Below are positions 24,142 to 34,511 of a stretch of 64,000 nt of DNA, piece by piece (position 1 is the stretch's first letter; the number at the start of each line of letters is the position of its first letter). The notes below the pieces were generated by a model. The model searched no databases, had not been told where the DNA came from, and saw only the letters and a program-made list of their open reading frames with translations. The stretch comes from Clavulina sp. PMI_390 (Eukaryota > Basidiomycota > Agaricomycetes > Cantharellales > Hydnaceae): contig WIDE01000001.1 of the NCBI GenBank assembly GCA_015039315.1, positions 484,422 to 548,421 of the forward strand. Direction: 5' to 3'. Position numbers and translations under genes: made by a program.

Positions 24142-24749
24142 ACTAAGACCAGGTAGTGGTGATGGGCGAGGGTTGAGCTCTTAGGTGCCAAACCTAACTG
24201 CCTCATGTGTCTCTCTAAATGAAATCATGGCGGTGCGGGCGGGGGTAGAAGCTCGGGTGTCAATGGGTTACCGACGCAGCCTTCTGATATGAAATGGGGT
24301 TGTTCATTTTGCCGTCTTGTTCGGCTTGACTGTCTCCAAGGCCAGGCCTAAGTGCACAACGCGTTGATGAGTGGAAGTTTGGGTTGCATTACATTCTCGA
24401 GTGCAGGGTGCTGCGTTGCAGCCAACGAGCCAACCTCGTCTTTGAACTCCAGACGTGAGCAATAAGGTTTCTGGGCATAGGTTCCGCCCATAAATCGAAT
24501 GATGGACATGATAAAAAGCTGCCAGAGCTGCTACCGTTGAATAGGCGGCAAATCCTCACAGTCGGAGGGTCCAAGGTAACGTAAGTCACTGGAGCCGGTC
24601 TCACTCTTCAATTCAGCAGCATGTCTCGTTTGACCCAGTTTGGCAGCCTCAGCATGATCAGAAAACCTCGTGCGGTTTCACCTAAAGCGAGGAGAGGGAC
24701 CACGACCGTTATACATTTTACACTGAACAGTATCCAAAAATAGAGTCTG
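24142..24749. other. Spacer between array copies H and I, promoter side of copy H
   Basis: These 608 bp contain no gene. The segment 24576-24640 matches the flank of copy G, as noted for that spacer. Confidence 0.45.
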
Positions 24750-26303
24750 TCATGCAGCTGCTCGTGTTTGCCGATCTTGGGCTTGCGACCACGGAATAAA
24801 CCACCTGTGATCGTAACAAGAGGCTTTATTAGATACGTGCAGGGAGGTGACATCAGTAGACTCACCTGCGATTGATCTCCGATATCATCTCGGGTGTGCG
24901 TTGTGAGTATGACATCACATCTTCAGGATCCCGAGATTGCAGCATTTGTTGTCTGTCTGGCGTAGCCACCGTAATAAGAATGTTCATAGCACCATTCATC
25001 CCTATCGCAAAGGGTCTGGGAACTCGTTCTGGATGCAGTAGGCAATCATCCTCGTCAACCTGGAGAGGGCCAAGAGTTGGGCTCATCATGATTGCTCGCT
25101 CGATGTTCTGGATGAGGAGGCGATTCACTCGAGGGGCAAAGGGAGCCATGATGGACATGGTGTAGGGTCCTCGTGGTATGACCTCAACTTGTCCTCCACC
25201 GGGGATAAATGGAAACTGGTCGAGGAATTTTTGCGCCATGCTGGCAGTGATATACGGGTTTATATCTCCCTAACGAAAACGGTCAAGTTTATGACTGAGC
25301 AATGGTTCTACTATCCGCATGGCGCACCTGGATGGCGAGCATAGGGACGCGAACCCGGGCAGCCTGTTCTTCGCTGAGGGGTAATCTCTGAATAAGGTAA
25401 ATGCGTAAGTGGTGCCGGAAATTGAAGTCGTTCTTCTTACCATTATTGAGATAGGGCCTAGCAACATAGAGTTCAATAACTTGGCGCCTCTCCATGCTTC
25501 TTTCCAATAAGAAGCGTATCTTTCTCGTTCTTCATCACGAAGGGGGGTCTGTAGAAAGGAACCAGAAGGGTGAGTTGTCTCGCTGCACTTGTTGAGTGCG
25601 TTTCATGAAACAACTCACAGGTCCGAAAAACATGAAAAATTCGTTCTCTATGACTGTGTCAATCTCATCAGGCGTTGATGCCAAGGCCCAGCTGTCGATA
25701 ACGTCTACCAATCCTTTCCAGTACACAGGGTCTTCCCTGTGCATAGCCGAGTTTAAGCCGGTATCCGCATTTCAGCTGAGAAAAAAAGAGGCACTTACTC
25801 TAGGCCCTGTGCAACTGTGCAGGCGGTTATACTGCGGCAGATCGCAGGAAACAATATCGCGAAGCGTACTGCGACATGGGCGGACCATGCTCCAGATGTA
25901 AAGATGTGAATGCTCGGGAGATCTTGGGTAAGACAAAAATTTCCGACGATTCTGGGAAGACGGAGTTGGAAGTAAGACCGTGAGATAATGTGGGGAAACG
26001 GACGACTAGGCTATGCACGTACGCAGCTAAGACCCAGTCATCGATCTCGGGCAGTTTTTGGTGGAGTGAGCGAGCAGTTGATTGCCCATAGCCAGGGTAG
26101 TCAAAAGCAATGAGGTTGTAGCGTTGGAGTGCCGGGTCGTTGAATTGCGAATCGAGCCAATCAACCGGGATTCGTCCTGGTTGCAAAACAAGCACTGTTT
26201 CGCGGCCGTTACGGTGAGTAGCAGAGAGATCGTCGCCTGGCAGATTACTGCGCCAGTAGAGCTCAAAGTCGCTTGAAGACGCTGGAAGTCGCACGAACGG
26301 CAT
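24750..26303 (-). CDS. Array copy I: most divergent hydrolase-like copy, Ala at the nucleophile position
   Basis: The start at 26303 gives MPFVRLPASSSDFELYWRSN. It keeps YNLIAFDYPGYGQSTARSLH and DDWVLAAYV. The elbow exon (about 25793-25930) reads IFTSGAWSAHVAVRFAILFP: it has the standard length without the extra residue of the other copies, and Ala aligns with the nucleophile Ser. The His loop reads VIPRGPYTMSIMAPFAPRVN, with Tyr for His. The long exon ends DVMSYSQRTPEMISEINRR. The last exon begins WFIPWSQAQDRQTRAAA with TGA at 24750-24752; an alternative frame in this exon runs longer to 24608 but loses the WxxxW start shared with the sisters. It is the first gene of the array in transcription order and the probable oldest offshoot. 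Confidence 0.72.
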
Positions 26304-26904
26304 GAGAGGAATGAAGGTGGACTGAAAAAAGTTTGATGGATGCTGGGTTGCATCACTTACTCGGATATGCCCGAACAAAAAATTGTGAGCGAGCCCGCTC
26401 AATCGCGTGAAACGGGGTGAGTTTCCTGGCTAATTAGTACGGTTGCAAAGCCCAGAATGGTATACGATGGCCGGACTGCCGAGATTTGCGAAGACGAAGG
26501 ATTGATTGGGTACTTCGTTGGTGCTTGTGACTCTGAATCAATGCATCATGTGATTCTGTGGAGAGTGTAAATCTAACCGCTGGGGCAGGAAGTGATTTGT
26601 CGTCGTCGTCGTGTGCAAGTCCGAGTAGTAGTCGAATTAATGACGAACCTGATGGCAGTGGCGAATACCGCGTTTCCCAAGGGAGAAGCAGGGCAGTCGG
26701 TCGACTGTTCGGAAGCATTTCAAAAGTGGAAAGATTCATGCGAGTCCAGACCCATGATAATACTCGGCTAGATTGCACGAGGTCGCACAAGCGCTTCGAT
26801 CTCAATTAAACCCACGCCACAAAAAAGGGAAACGTCTTCGCATAACTCAGTCCCGAAAAACGTCAACTCTGCACAGCACACCATCACATGTCTAAACACC
26901 CTCG
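26304..26904. other. Divergent intergenic region between array copy I and SLX1
   Basis: I see no reliable gene in these 601 bp. It includes a short GTC/CGT trinucleotide run near 26600. Open frames on both strands at 26434-26809 overlap each other and have no recognisable domain. Confidence 0.45.
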
Positions 26905-29055
26905 ATGTCTGCCTCCCTGAAACTCACGTCGCGTTCCTCTCTGTTCGACCACAAGTTCCCAGTGCGCCTGAATGATAAGAATAAATCTAATGGTCCAGAA
27001 CGGTCTTACCGTTTGTCAAACTAGGCGTTCTACGCGTGCTACCTACTCAAGTCAATCAAGACACCGAAGAGCCAAGCTACATATGTTGGAAGTACTCCAA
27101 ATCCACCTAGAGTATGTGTTACTGATGCACTGAGAAGCTCGATGCTCACGCTCTCCTGATATTCGATCCGTCCCCAGCGTATTCGGCAACACAATGGGGA
27201 GCTGACCCAGGGAGCATACAAGACGCGTTTTCACCGCCCTTGGATTATGACTATGATAGTGCATGGCTTCCCCTCGAAACTTGCGGCGTTACAGTTTGAA
27301 TGGGCGTGCGTATCGCTATGGGGCTTTCAAGAAACTTAGTACTCACACCTGACTCAGTTGGCAGCATCCGGGTAGGCGTCTATACTCAGACCCTCTATTT
27401 CGGGGTCTTGATTGTCCATTCTAGAACGTTCTCGCCATCTTCAGATATCCAATAGTCGTATCGAAACGACCAAGACTGGTCGCCCCAAAACGGTTCTAAC
27501 ATCGACTCCTAGATTCCCTGCCAACACACTCCGGAATCGGCTCAAAACAAAAGTGCAGTAAGTAGAGATCTCCCAAAGAACCGTCGTCATCCAATTCTTA
27601 GCTCTCGGATCTCTCGCCACTAGCGTCGTCAGGACAATGCTATCACTTCCACCTTGGAACTCTTGGCCTTTGCATGTCACCATATTTCACCCAGAAGCAC
27701 TACAGGAGTGGAAGGCTGCATCAAGTGGCATTCCTGACTCTGAGTTACCCCAAGGGTTCACTGTATCGGTCGAATTCGAAGGGGTGGATGGCAAAGGCGT
27801 TCGTCCTGTAGCAATGAAAGCGTTGCCTAAACGTGATGGGCCCATCGATGTGCAAGATAGTGAGTGAGCTAAATATTCACCTTACCTACAATAAACTAAT
27901 TACTCCCTATAGCCGAATTTACCAACCAATTTCTAGCCAAGATACCAAAGCTTCTCAATACTCATACTTCACATCACTGCGCCATATGTACTGAACCAAT
28001 TGATGTCGTGAACGAGGTAACGCTTAATAACGTCGCTACTCTTATCATCTCATTCGTCCCCGGATCGATTTATGCTTAGGATCCCCTCAAAGTGGCAATA
28101 TGTACCAACACTTCCTGTTCCAGCGCCTCTCATTTATTATGTCTATCATCAGCATTTCTTGCCGCCAGTGACACGGATCCCTCATCGTCGTCCTCGCCTT
28201 CCAGCGTGGTTGTTCCCCGCGGTGGCTCATGTCCATCTTGCGGAGAGTACACTTTGTGGGGGGATATCATCAGAGGATGTTATCGTCGGCGGGCCCATGG
28301 AGCCACCGTGATAGACGATGAAGAAGACATCATGACTGAGGCAATGGATACTGACGTTGATTCATCGGGATCAGTTGACGCATTATCAGGCTCAAGTGAC
28401 ACCGACAATGATGAAGTCGTGGCACCTAAAAAAAGAGGCCGTCCTCCGAAAAGCCCGAAGTCTACGTCGTTAAGAAAGCGCTCCAGCCTTCTTTCGCCCA
28501 ACACTACTGTGCCCAAGGTTAAGAGACAAGCTAAAGCGATAACAGCGACTGGCTCCATAGGACGTGGCAAGGCAAAGGTGAGTTGGATAACAGTCCTAGA
28601 AAGACGAGAGTTTTGTGCGATCACGGCTCCACAGGCTGAAGAAGCAGAAGAACATGGTTTCTTCTTAGAAGACGATCTGCTCCGATCACCGCCTACAAAG
28701 GTGAAGCCGAAAACTGTCATACCCAAAGCCAAAACGACTCGCACAAAAGTGCCGCTGGCAGGAAAGGCATCTCGGCCGGATCGAGTGAGCGCTGCTCCAC
28801 CAAAGCCGCGAGGTCGCCCCCCAAAGGTATGCTGGCTATCCCTTTTATTGCTTCACCCATGAGGTTCATGGCAGCTCCGTTTCCTGGCATTTGGCTTTGG
28901 CCCCGTGTTCCTTTTATGCACTGGTACGTCACTTTCCATGACGGGCGCAGCCACTAGCTCGTCCGCCGGGTTCGGAATCCGGGGAGGAGATCATCTTCAC
29001 ACCACAGATCATGGTCGACATTTCGGACTCCGATAGCTCGGCCATCCGGGCATGA
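26905..29055 (+). CDS. SLX1: Structure-specific endonuclease catalytic subunit SLX1 with AT-hook tail
   Basis: SLX1 is the GIY-YIG nuclease that with SLX4 cuts branched DNA such as flaps and Holliday junctions in the nucleus. The start at 26905 gives [20 protein letters not shown]; exon 2 gives [20 protein letters not shown] then GSTPNPPR, and exon 3 gives [20 protein letters not shown] then [20 protein letters not shown]. Next come WQHPERSRHLQ and [20 protein letters not shown]. The C-terminal zinc RING is visible: [10 protein letters not shown], then [15 protein letters not shown] and [20 protein letters not shown]. After the RING there is a long acidic and Lys/Pro-rich tail with two AT-hook cores ([10 protein letters not shown] and KPRGRPPK). 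The last exon ends [18 protein letters not shown] at 29053-29055. The tail makes it longer than minimal fungal SLX1. Confidence 0.92.
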
Positions 29056-30299
29056 CGCGCATGATAGATTTACCACTGCCGTACGGTCTATACAGCACGT
29101 GTCAGTCTTGAATCAACGCTGTTCCTTTGATAACAAGGAGGCTTGGGCGCTCTTCAAGGAAAAACGGCGACCTCCTCTCCACGGTGCCGTAGCTGTGCAC
29201 ATGTATCTATCTATAGAATAAAGATCTTCCTTGCACACCGAGGAGTTTCGCCTCGCATTCAACCCCAACGTTTTGCATTTGTGCGAGCGCATTTCACGCG
29301 TGAGAGACAACGAGCACCTCAGGGTCAGGGTTTCCTGACTCCCAAGCAATTCATACTGCCGCCTTTGACTTAGTCTCTCAGAAAGGCATCCCTCAGCGCG
29401 CGCCCGACGTGTGCATTCGCACAAGCCACACCACCATATGCATACATATCGTCTAGAGCCACTTCGACGTGGCTTTTCCTTACCATCGCAAATCTTTTTT
29501 CTCTCCCCTTGGTGATCGTGCTCACGCTCATACTCGCTCTCACATACACACGCACCTCTAATCTGGATTCCTCGGTCATGAACGCGGCAGCCACCAGCTC
29601 GAGTTTCTGCATGTCAATGGATCGTTAACGTCAAGGTCACACAAGCGTATGTATACACATGCAATTACTTTGGATTCGCCAGCACTTTTCATCGCGCTCG
29701 CCTGCTATTGAGCCGGATGGGCTGCCGGTCTCCGAAGGCCCCACAGAGCGGAGTCAGATATGATCAGCATGATCGATCATCGCTAAAGAAGAGGGGAGAT
29801 GAACGCGGCAGGCCATGGCAAATGAAGCTTTCAGGTGGGTATTCATTCAGTCGCAGTCGGTGCTATTGGAGTCTAAATACGATGCGCGGTAATGGGGTGG
29901 CAACAAAGATGAAACCAAAAAAGGGCGAAGGGGTGGCGACGCAAGGTAAGAAGCGGGTAAAGAGTAGTGCGGGATTAGAATTAAGACGAAGCATAGCAAG
30001 TGAAGATAGGTAGGGAAAGCGGGACCAAAGGACGGGGAGAGGTGATCGCCGTCGAACGCATTCTCTTCGAGGGAGCAGAGGGAGGGAAGGGCAAAGCAAA
30101 TCGGGACGAAAGCAGGCAACGGACAGAGAAAGAAACTTGACGAGGGGAGAACCAAAAACCAGGGCCGGAATGCAGTCATCAGAGAACCCACAAACCCAGA
30201 AATGTGAGAGGGACAAAGGGGGATGAACCATTAACATGGTAAACGCTTTTGAGAAGGGGGAAAATGAAGGTGAAGCAGACGAGGGACTGAGGCACCCAT
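29056..30299. other. Intergenic region between convergent SLX1 and MFS transporter genes
   Basis: I find no gene in these 1,244 bp. The right half is purine-rich on the plus strand. Small open frames are overlapping and unsupported. Confidence 0.45.
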
Positions 30300-33200
30300 T
30301 TACAGGGTGTAGACGAAGTCGCGATGACGGTCACCCAATCGGCGCTTCTCTTGCTCATCTTCATCGGCTGGGTTCCCTGACTTGGCGAACTCCTCGCGTT
30401 CTGCCTCGTGCAGCTTGTTCTGGCGGTTCAGGTAGAGCATGTTGAGGCCAGAAGCGAAAATCATGACTAGGAAAGGAACACATCGTCAAAATGCGGTTCC
30501 ATTGGGTGGGTAGCACGTGAATATCAGAACTTACTGATGGAGAAAGTCAAGTTGATGGTTGCGGGCTTGATGTAGGTGGGTGGGTCGTTGAAGGTCCAAG
30601 TGCTGACAGTACCAGCGACGTTGCACCACATCATAACTAGGAATTAAGAGTATTGGATCAGTACATGGGGTAAAGAACGGAGGTATTGGCACATACTCAG
30701 TGACAGGGCAGTTCCTCGTCGGAAGTGGGGCATGATGTTGTTGGCAATCCAGGCGCAAAGAGCAGGAGCACCGACGTAACCACCGCTGATCTGGAAGAAC
30801 AAGGAAGCGTAACGGATGTGCTTTTGGTGCGACCCTAGAAGCGTTGAGAAGAAAGTTGAACGTAGTTTAGCAACAGCTATTGGGACCTCAGACAACGTTG
30901 TCGCAAGCTCACCAATGAACATGGCATATCCAATGGTCATGAGCAGACCGGCGCTCATCGTGACGAAGCCACGCGCCTTGAAACGGTCCGAGACGATGGA
31001 CGAAGCAACAGAGACGACGAAGGCACAGGCGTATGGGGGAACGGACATCAGCTGCGAGCGTCCGGGAGTGTATCCGAGCGAGTTCACAACAGCAGTGGCG
31101 AAGAAGCCCAATCCGAGAAGCGTAAGACCTGTCATCGCAAGCAGCACATTTAGTTTGACAATTTCGAAAAGCGGGGGCCAAAATTGACTGACCATTGGCA
31201 AAGAATGCAGGGGTCATGATGATGAGCTGGGGTTCCTTGAACACGCTCCAGATCTCCTTGAGCTGCAGGGGCTCAATCTCCTCATTGATGGTCTTGTCCT
31301 CGATGAGAGCCTGGCGAGTCGCGAGCTTCTCTTCCGGAGTGAGGAAGCCAGCACTCTCGACGTCCGCGTACATCACAAAGTACGATGCCGCGGCGAGAAT
31401 GACAGTTGCACCACCCTCCTACAGATTTGAGATCGATGACGTTTCGTGCCATGAATTGCAATAGGTGAAAGGAAAAGGGAAGCGTGGACGTGAGCTGCCG
31501 GTCGTGGGGTGTTGGACCATGCACGTGGTAATCAACTTACCAAGAAAAAGATCCATCTGGACACGAGACGGAAACGCAGGGCACGCACGGAGAAAAGCGA
31601 ACGAGTTGAGATGAACGTCAGATCTCCAACCCAACATGCGCGTAGATATAGCAAAAGGGAAATAAAACAAGCGACTCACCTCCATCCCTTTTGGCCACCC
31701 TTCTCGTTGAGGTGGTTGATCCCAAAGGCCAGCAACCCGGAGAACGCACCGGCGAGGGCAGGCGCCGTAAATAGCACTGGTGGACCCAGAAAAACAATGA
31801 TCACAAAATCAACCAGAAATTGGCGCCGAATCGAGTGCGAGGCGGTGAGTGATTCGCCGACAATAACGGAGCCGCGTGCATTTGAGATGATCGGACGCGC
31901 ATGGCAACAGGGGGGAGACAGGAAACCAGGTCAGCAACTTGAATAGGTTTCCCAGAGTATGATAGCATGGGAAGCCCAACGCTTAAAAGCATGTGGGAGC
32001 GCAAAGGGAGGGGGAGAGACGGAGGCTCCCCAACAGGGCGGTAGCAGTTGCGAGGGACGGGGCTTACCTGCAACCCTGGTATGCAAGTCCAATCGGCGGT
32101 AAAATGTCGAGAGATAAAGAACCAAGCAGGGGATCAGGCCACCTAAACATTATATGAATGCAGCCGATGAGGATCGGAATGATGACGGCTGCCGATCATG
32201 CAGGGAATCGGCTTACCTTCGAAAAGGCCAATGAGGAAGCGGACGGCTACCAGACTGCCATAGCTATTGACGAAGCCTATCCAAGATAGAAATGAAGTCA
32301 GTCTCACACAAAGCCTCCACAGCTACTACTATAAACGAGAGGGAACTTCAATCTCATTTGTGGTGCCGCGGCACGGCACATCCCCGAGCAGCCACGAGGA
32401 GAGATGAAGCTGATAGAGGCTTGCGGAAGAAGGCTTACCATGGAAGGTGGTGACGAGACCCCAGCAGGTCACGAGCAGGGGGAGCAGGCGATGGGGGCCA
32501 ACCTTGTTGATGACGATCGTGCTATTGAATGGCAAGGGGGGGAAGAAGGGTGTGAGTCAGGCCAGAGCGCGCGGGGGAAAGACACGGCAGGGAAAGAAAA
32601 TGCCAATAGACAAACGGCTCGGTGCATTCCGTTGGCCAGAGGATCGTTGCTTTTGATGGAGCTTACCTCGGAATCTCAATGAGGATGTATGGGACTAAAT
32701 AAATGAAAAGGGGGTGGGCGATCAGTGTCTAGAGCGACTGCATTGCGGCCCATTTTGGGCAGGGCACAACAATATTAGGAGAGAAGGGGGGATGACATAC
32801 TGAAGGTTGCTGTCAGAGCCAACGAAAATTCTAAGGGAGCGGTGAGCAAAGGCGGTCAGACAAATGGACGCCGGAGGATCTGTGAGGGAGGGCCCGGGGG
32901 GCGGCGTCGAGGGACTGGGAAACATACGGTTACTGGTGAGCTTGAGGTCTTTTTGCATGCCCAATGTCTTTGCATTGCCTAAAATGGTGGGGGGGAATTG
33001 GGTGTGACGTGAGTGAGTGGAACGAAAAAGAGAAGACTGCGCGGTCTGCAAGCACTCACCGACGTTGGACCGATCCTGAGCGTTGGCAGATGCGGGATAA
33101 GAAGCATGCAGTGATAAGCAGTATGGTAGTAAAACTCACCAGGAAGGCGAGAAGGACTAAGATAAAGCGCAGCGAAAAGTGGCCGGTGTCAGCAAGCCTG

Positions 33201-33395
33201 ACTTTGCGCAACTCAAAGTAAAAGCAGATACTAACAGAACAAGCAGACGACTGGGAGGATAATGAAGTCAAACTTTCGTCGTGCAGACCCAAGAGCAGCA
33301 TTGTCGCTTGGGGGGGTGAAGACCTCAGATGGAGTCTCGCTGTTGTCAAACTCCTTCTTCGTAACTGAGCCTTGATCGCTGCTGTCGGCGGACAT
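30300..33395 (-). CDS. MFS transporter of the anion:cation symporter (Dal5/TNA1-like) family, microexon-rich
   Basis: This is a plasma-membrane proton-coupled importer of an organic anion; family members carry allantoate, nicotinate or similar compounds, and the substrate here is unknown. The start at 33395 gives MSADSSDQGSVTKKEFDNSE. Joined exons give RRKFDFIILPVVCLFFLLAF, LDRSNVGNAKTLGMQKDLKL (family motif DRxNxGNA), YILIEIPSTIVINKVGPHRL, TCWGLVTTFHGF, GLFEGGLIPCLVLYLSTFY, GAFSGLLAFGINHLNEKGG, WRWIFFLEGGATVILAAASY, and YVGAPALCAWIANNIMPHFR near the C-terminus, ending RHRDFVYTL, TAA at 30300. About twelve membrane segments fit the reading. Three exons are only 16-17 nt (33140-33156, 33060-33075, 31541-31556). 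A TATA-like element lies 123-132 bp upstream. Confidence 0.9.
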
Positions 33396-34511
33396 GATGA
33401 GTCGGGCGTCAAAGAGTAGTAGAGAGAGGAGAGGGAGGAGGAGGCCGGGAGAAGGGAAGGGGGAGGCGGTGGGCGACGGGGCGGAAAAGCGAGGGCTCGA
33501 CGAAACGCAATGGGGTTCTTATATATGTGATAATACCAGGAGGGCCAATAGGTAACAGGTTGAGTGTTCTGCCAGGGGGAGGAGGTTGTAATCGAAATAT
33601 GGTGGTGGGAGGCCACTCAGAGTTTCACAGGGTCCGCCGCCTACTCTCGGCACAGAAGGATTGCCAAATTAGGCGTCAACACGGCCAAAGGATTCCAACA
33701 TTGAGCCCTTTTTCAGCACGCTTGTCAGAGCCACCACGTCTCAAATCTCGCCTCTACGATCTCCCCTGTCGAGTGCCTGATTGTTGTGTTCCATCTTTGG
33801 AGTGCAATCCAACGCATATTGAGAGTGGCACTGGTCAGCACACCCACCCCAGGCCATGTTTTCTTTTTCATCTCGATAATTTGCGATCGACCGAGCGCCT
33901 TTGCTCATGCATGCCACACGCTTCCCAGCAACGAACCACCCCTCGGCTGCTGTCGGCACATCCGCATTCAGACACTTGCCTAATATATCAACTCCAGGCT
34001 GCCAATGGAGCTCCTATGTTTTTCCCAGTTGCCACGGCCACCAGTCCCCCACCCACTTCGATTTGCCCACGCGGCTGGGGGTCTTTCACAGTCCAGCCCA
34101 CACACGCATCGTTCAATCGCGCGCCGATGGGCGGCCGACCAATTTTCAATTCTCCCGACTCCTCCGCCGAAGCCTGACACGAATATTGATACCATTAATT
34201 TCCATAACAATGTTTTCTGAATCTGAGCGCAAATCCTTCTGCACGTGTTTTTCCCCATATTCATGGAATGGCAGCTCCGCGTCGTTGCTTTTCTCATGCC
34301 CAAGGGGTCCAAACAAAAATGCTGATGACGTTCACTCGTCGTGGTGATACGGCATGGCGCAAATACATGCCGCCCTCGCCCCCACGACCAATTTCTGGTT
34401 GAGGCGTGTCAAAACAATATCGAGACATATGACAGCGAGAGACAGAGAAGTACCCTAAATGCAATACACGGGGCATGCATACCACCCAGGCACACAGATC
34501 TAGACGACTAT
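33396..34511. other. Upstream region of the MFS transporter gene, downstream of TOF1
   Basis: These 1,116 bp hold no gene I can support, although several overlapping frames are open on both strands. The right part (about 33700-34200) is pyrimidine-rich. It is promoter DNA for the transporter and 3' flank of TOF1. Confidence 0.45.
33518..33527 (-). promoter_or_regulatory. TATA-like element of the MFS transporter gene
   Basis: On the minus strand the sequence is CATATATAAG, 123-132 bp before the ATG. Confidence 0.4.

Noticed and set aside
24608..24865. Hydrophobic 85-codon frame at the end of copy I as a separate gene
   Set aside because: It overlaps the last exon of copy I, where the frame starting WFIPW matches the WYDxW start of the sister copies.
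7566..26303. Array as an assembly artefact of one gene repeated
   Set aside because: Copies differ throughout in exons, introns and spacers, and copies F-I are strongly divergent, so they are distinct loci.
28280..28744. Minus-strand frame of 154 codons opposite SLX1
   Set aside because: It lies within SLX1 exons and an in-frame intron, which give a much better protein with RING and AT-hook motifs.
508..33395. Secondary-metabolite cluster (reductase, hydrolase-like genes, transporter)
   Set aside because: Housekeeping genes CCT4 and SLX1 lie between these genes, there is no core synthase, and the hydrolase copies lack catalytic residues.
33527..34347. Long overlapping plus-strand open frames (216 and 148 codons) upstream of the MFS gene
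   Set aside because: Several frames on both strands are open at once in this GC- and pyrimidine-rich stretch, none has a recognisable motif, and the position fits promoter DNA.
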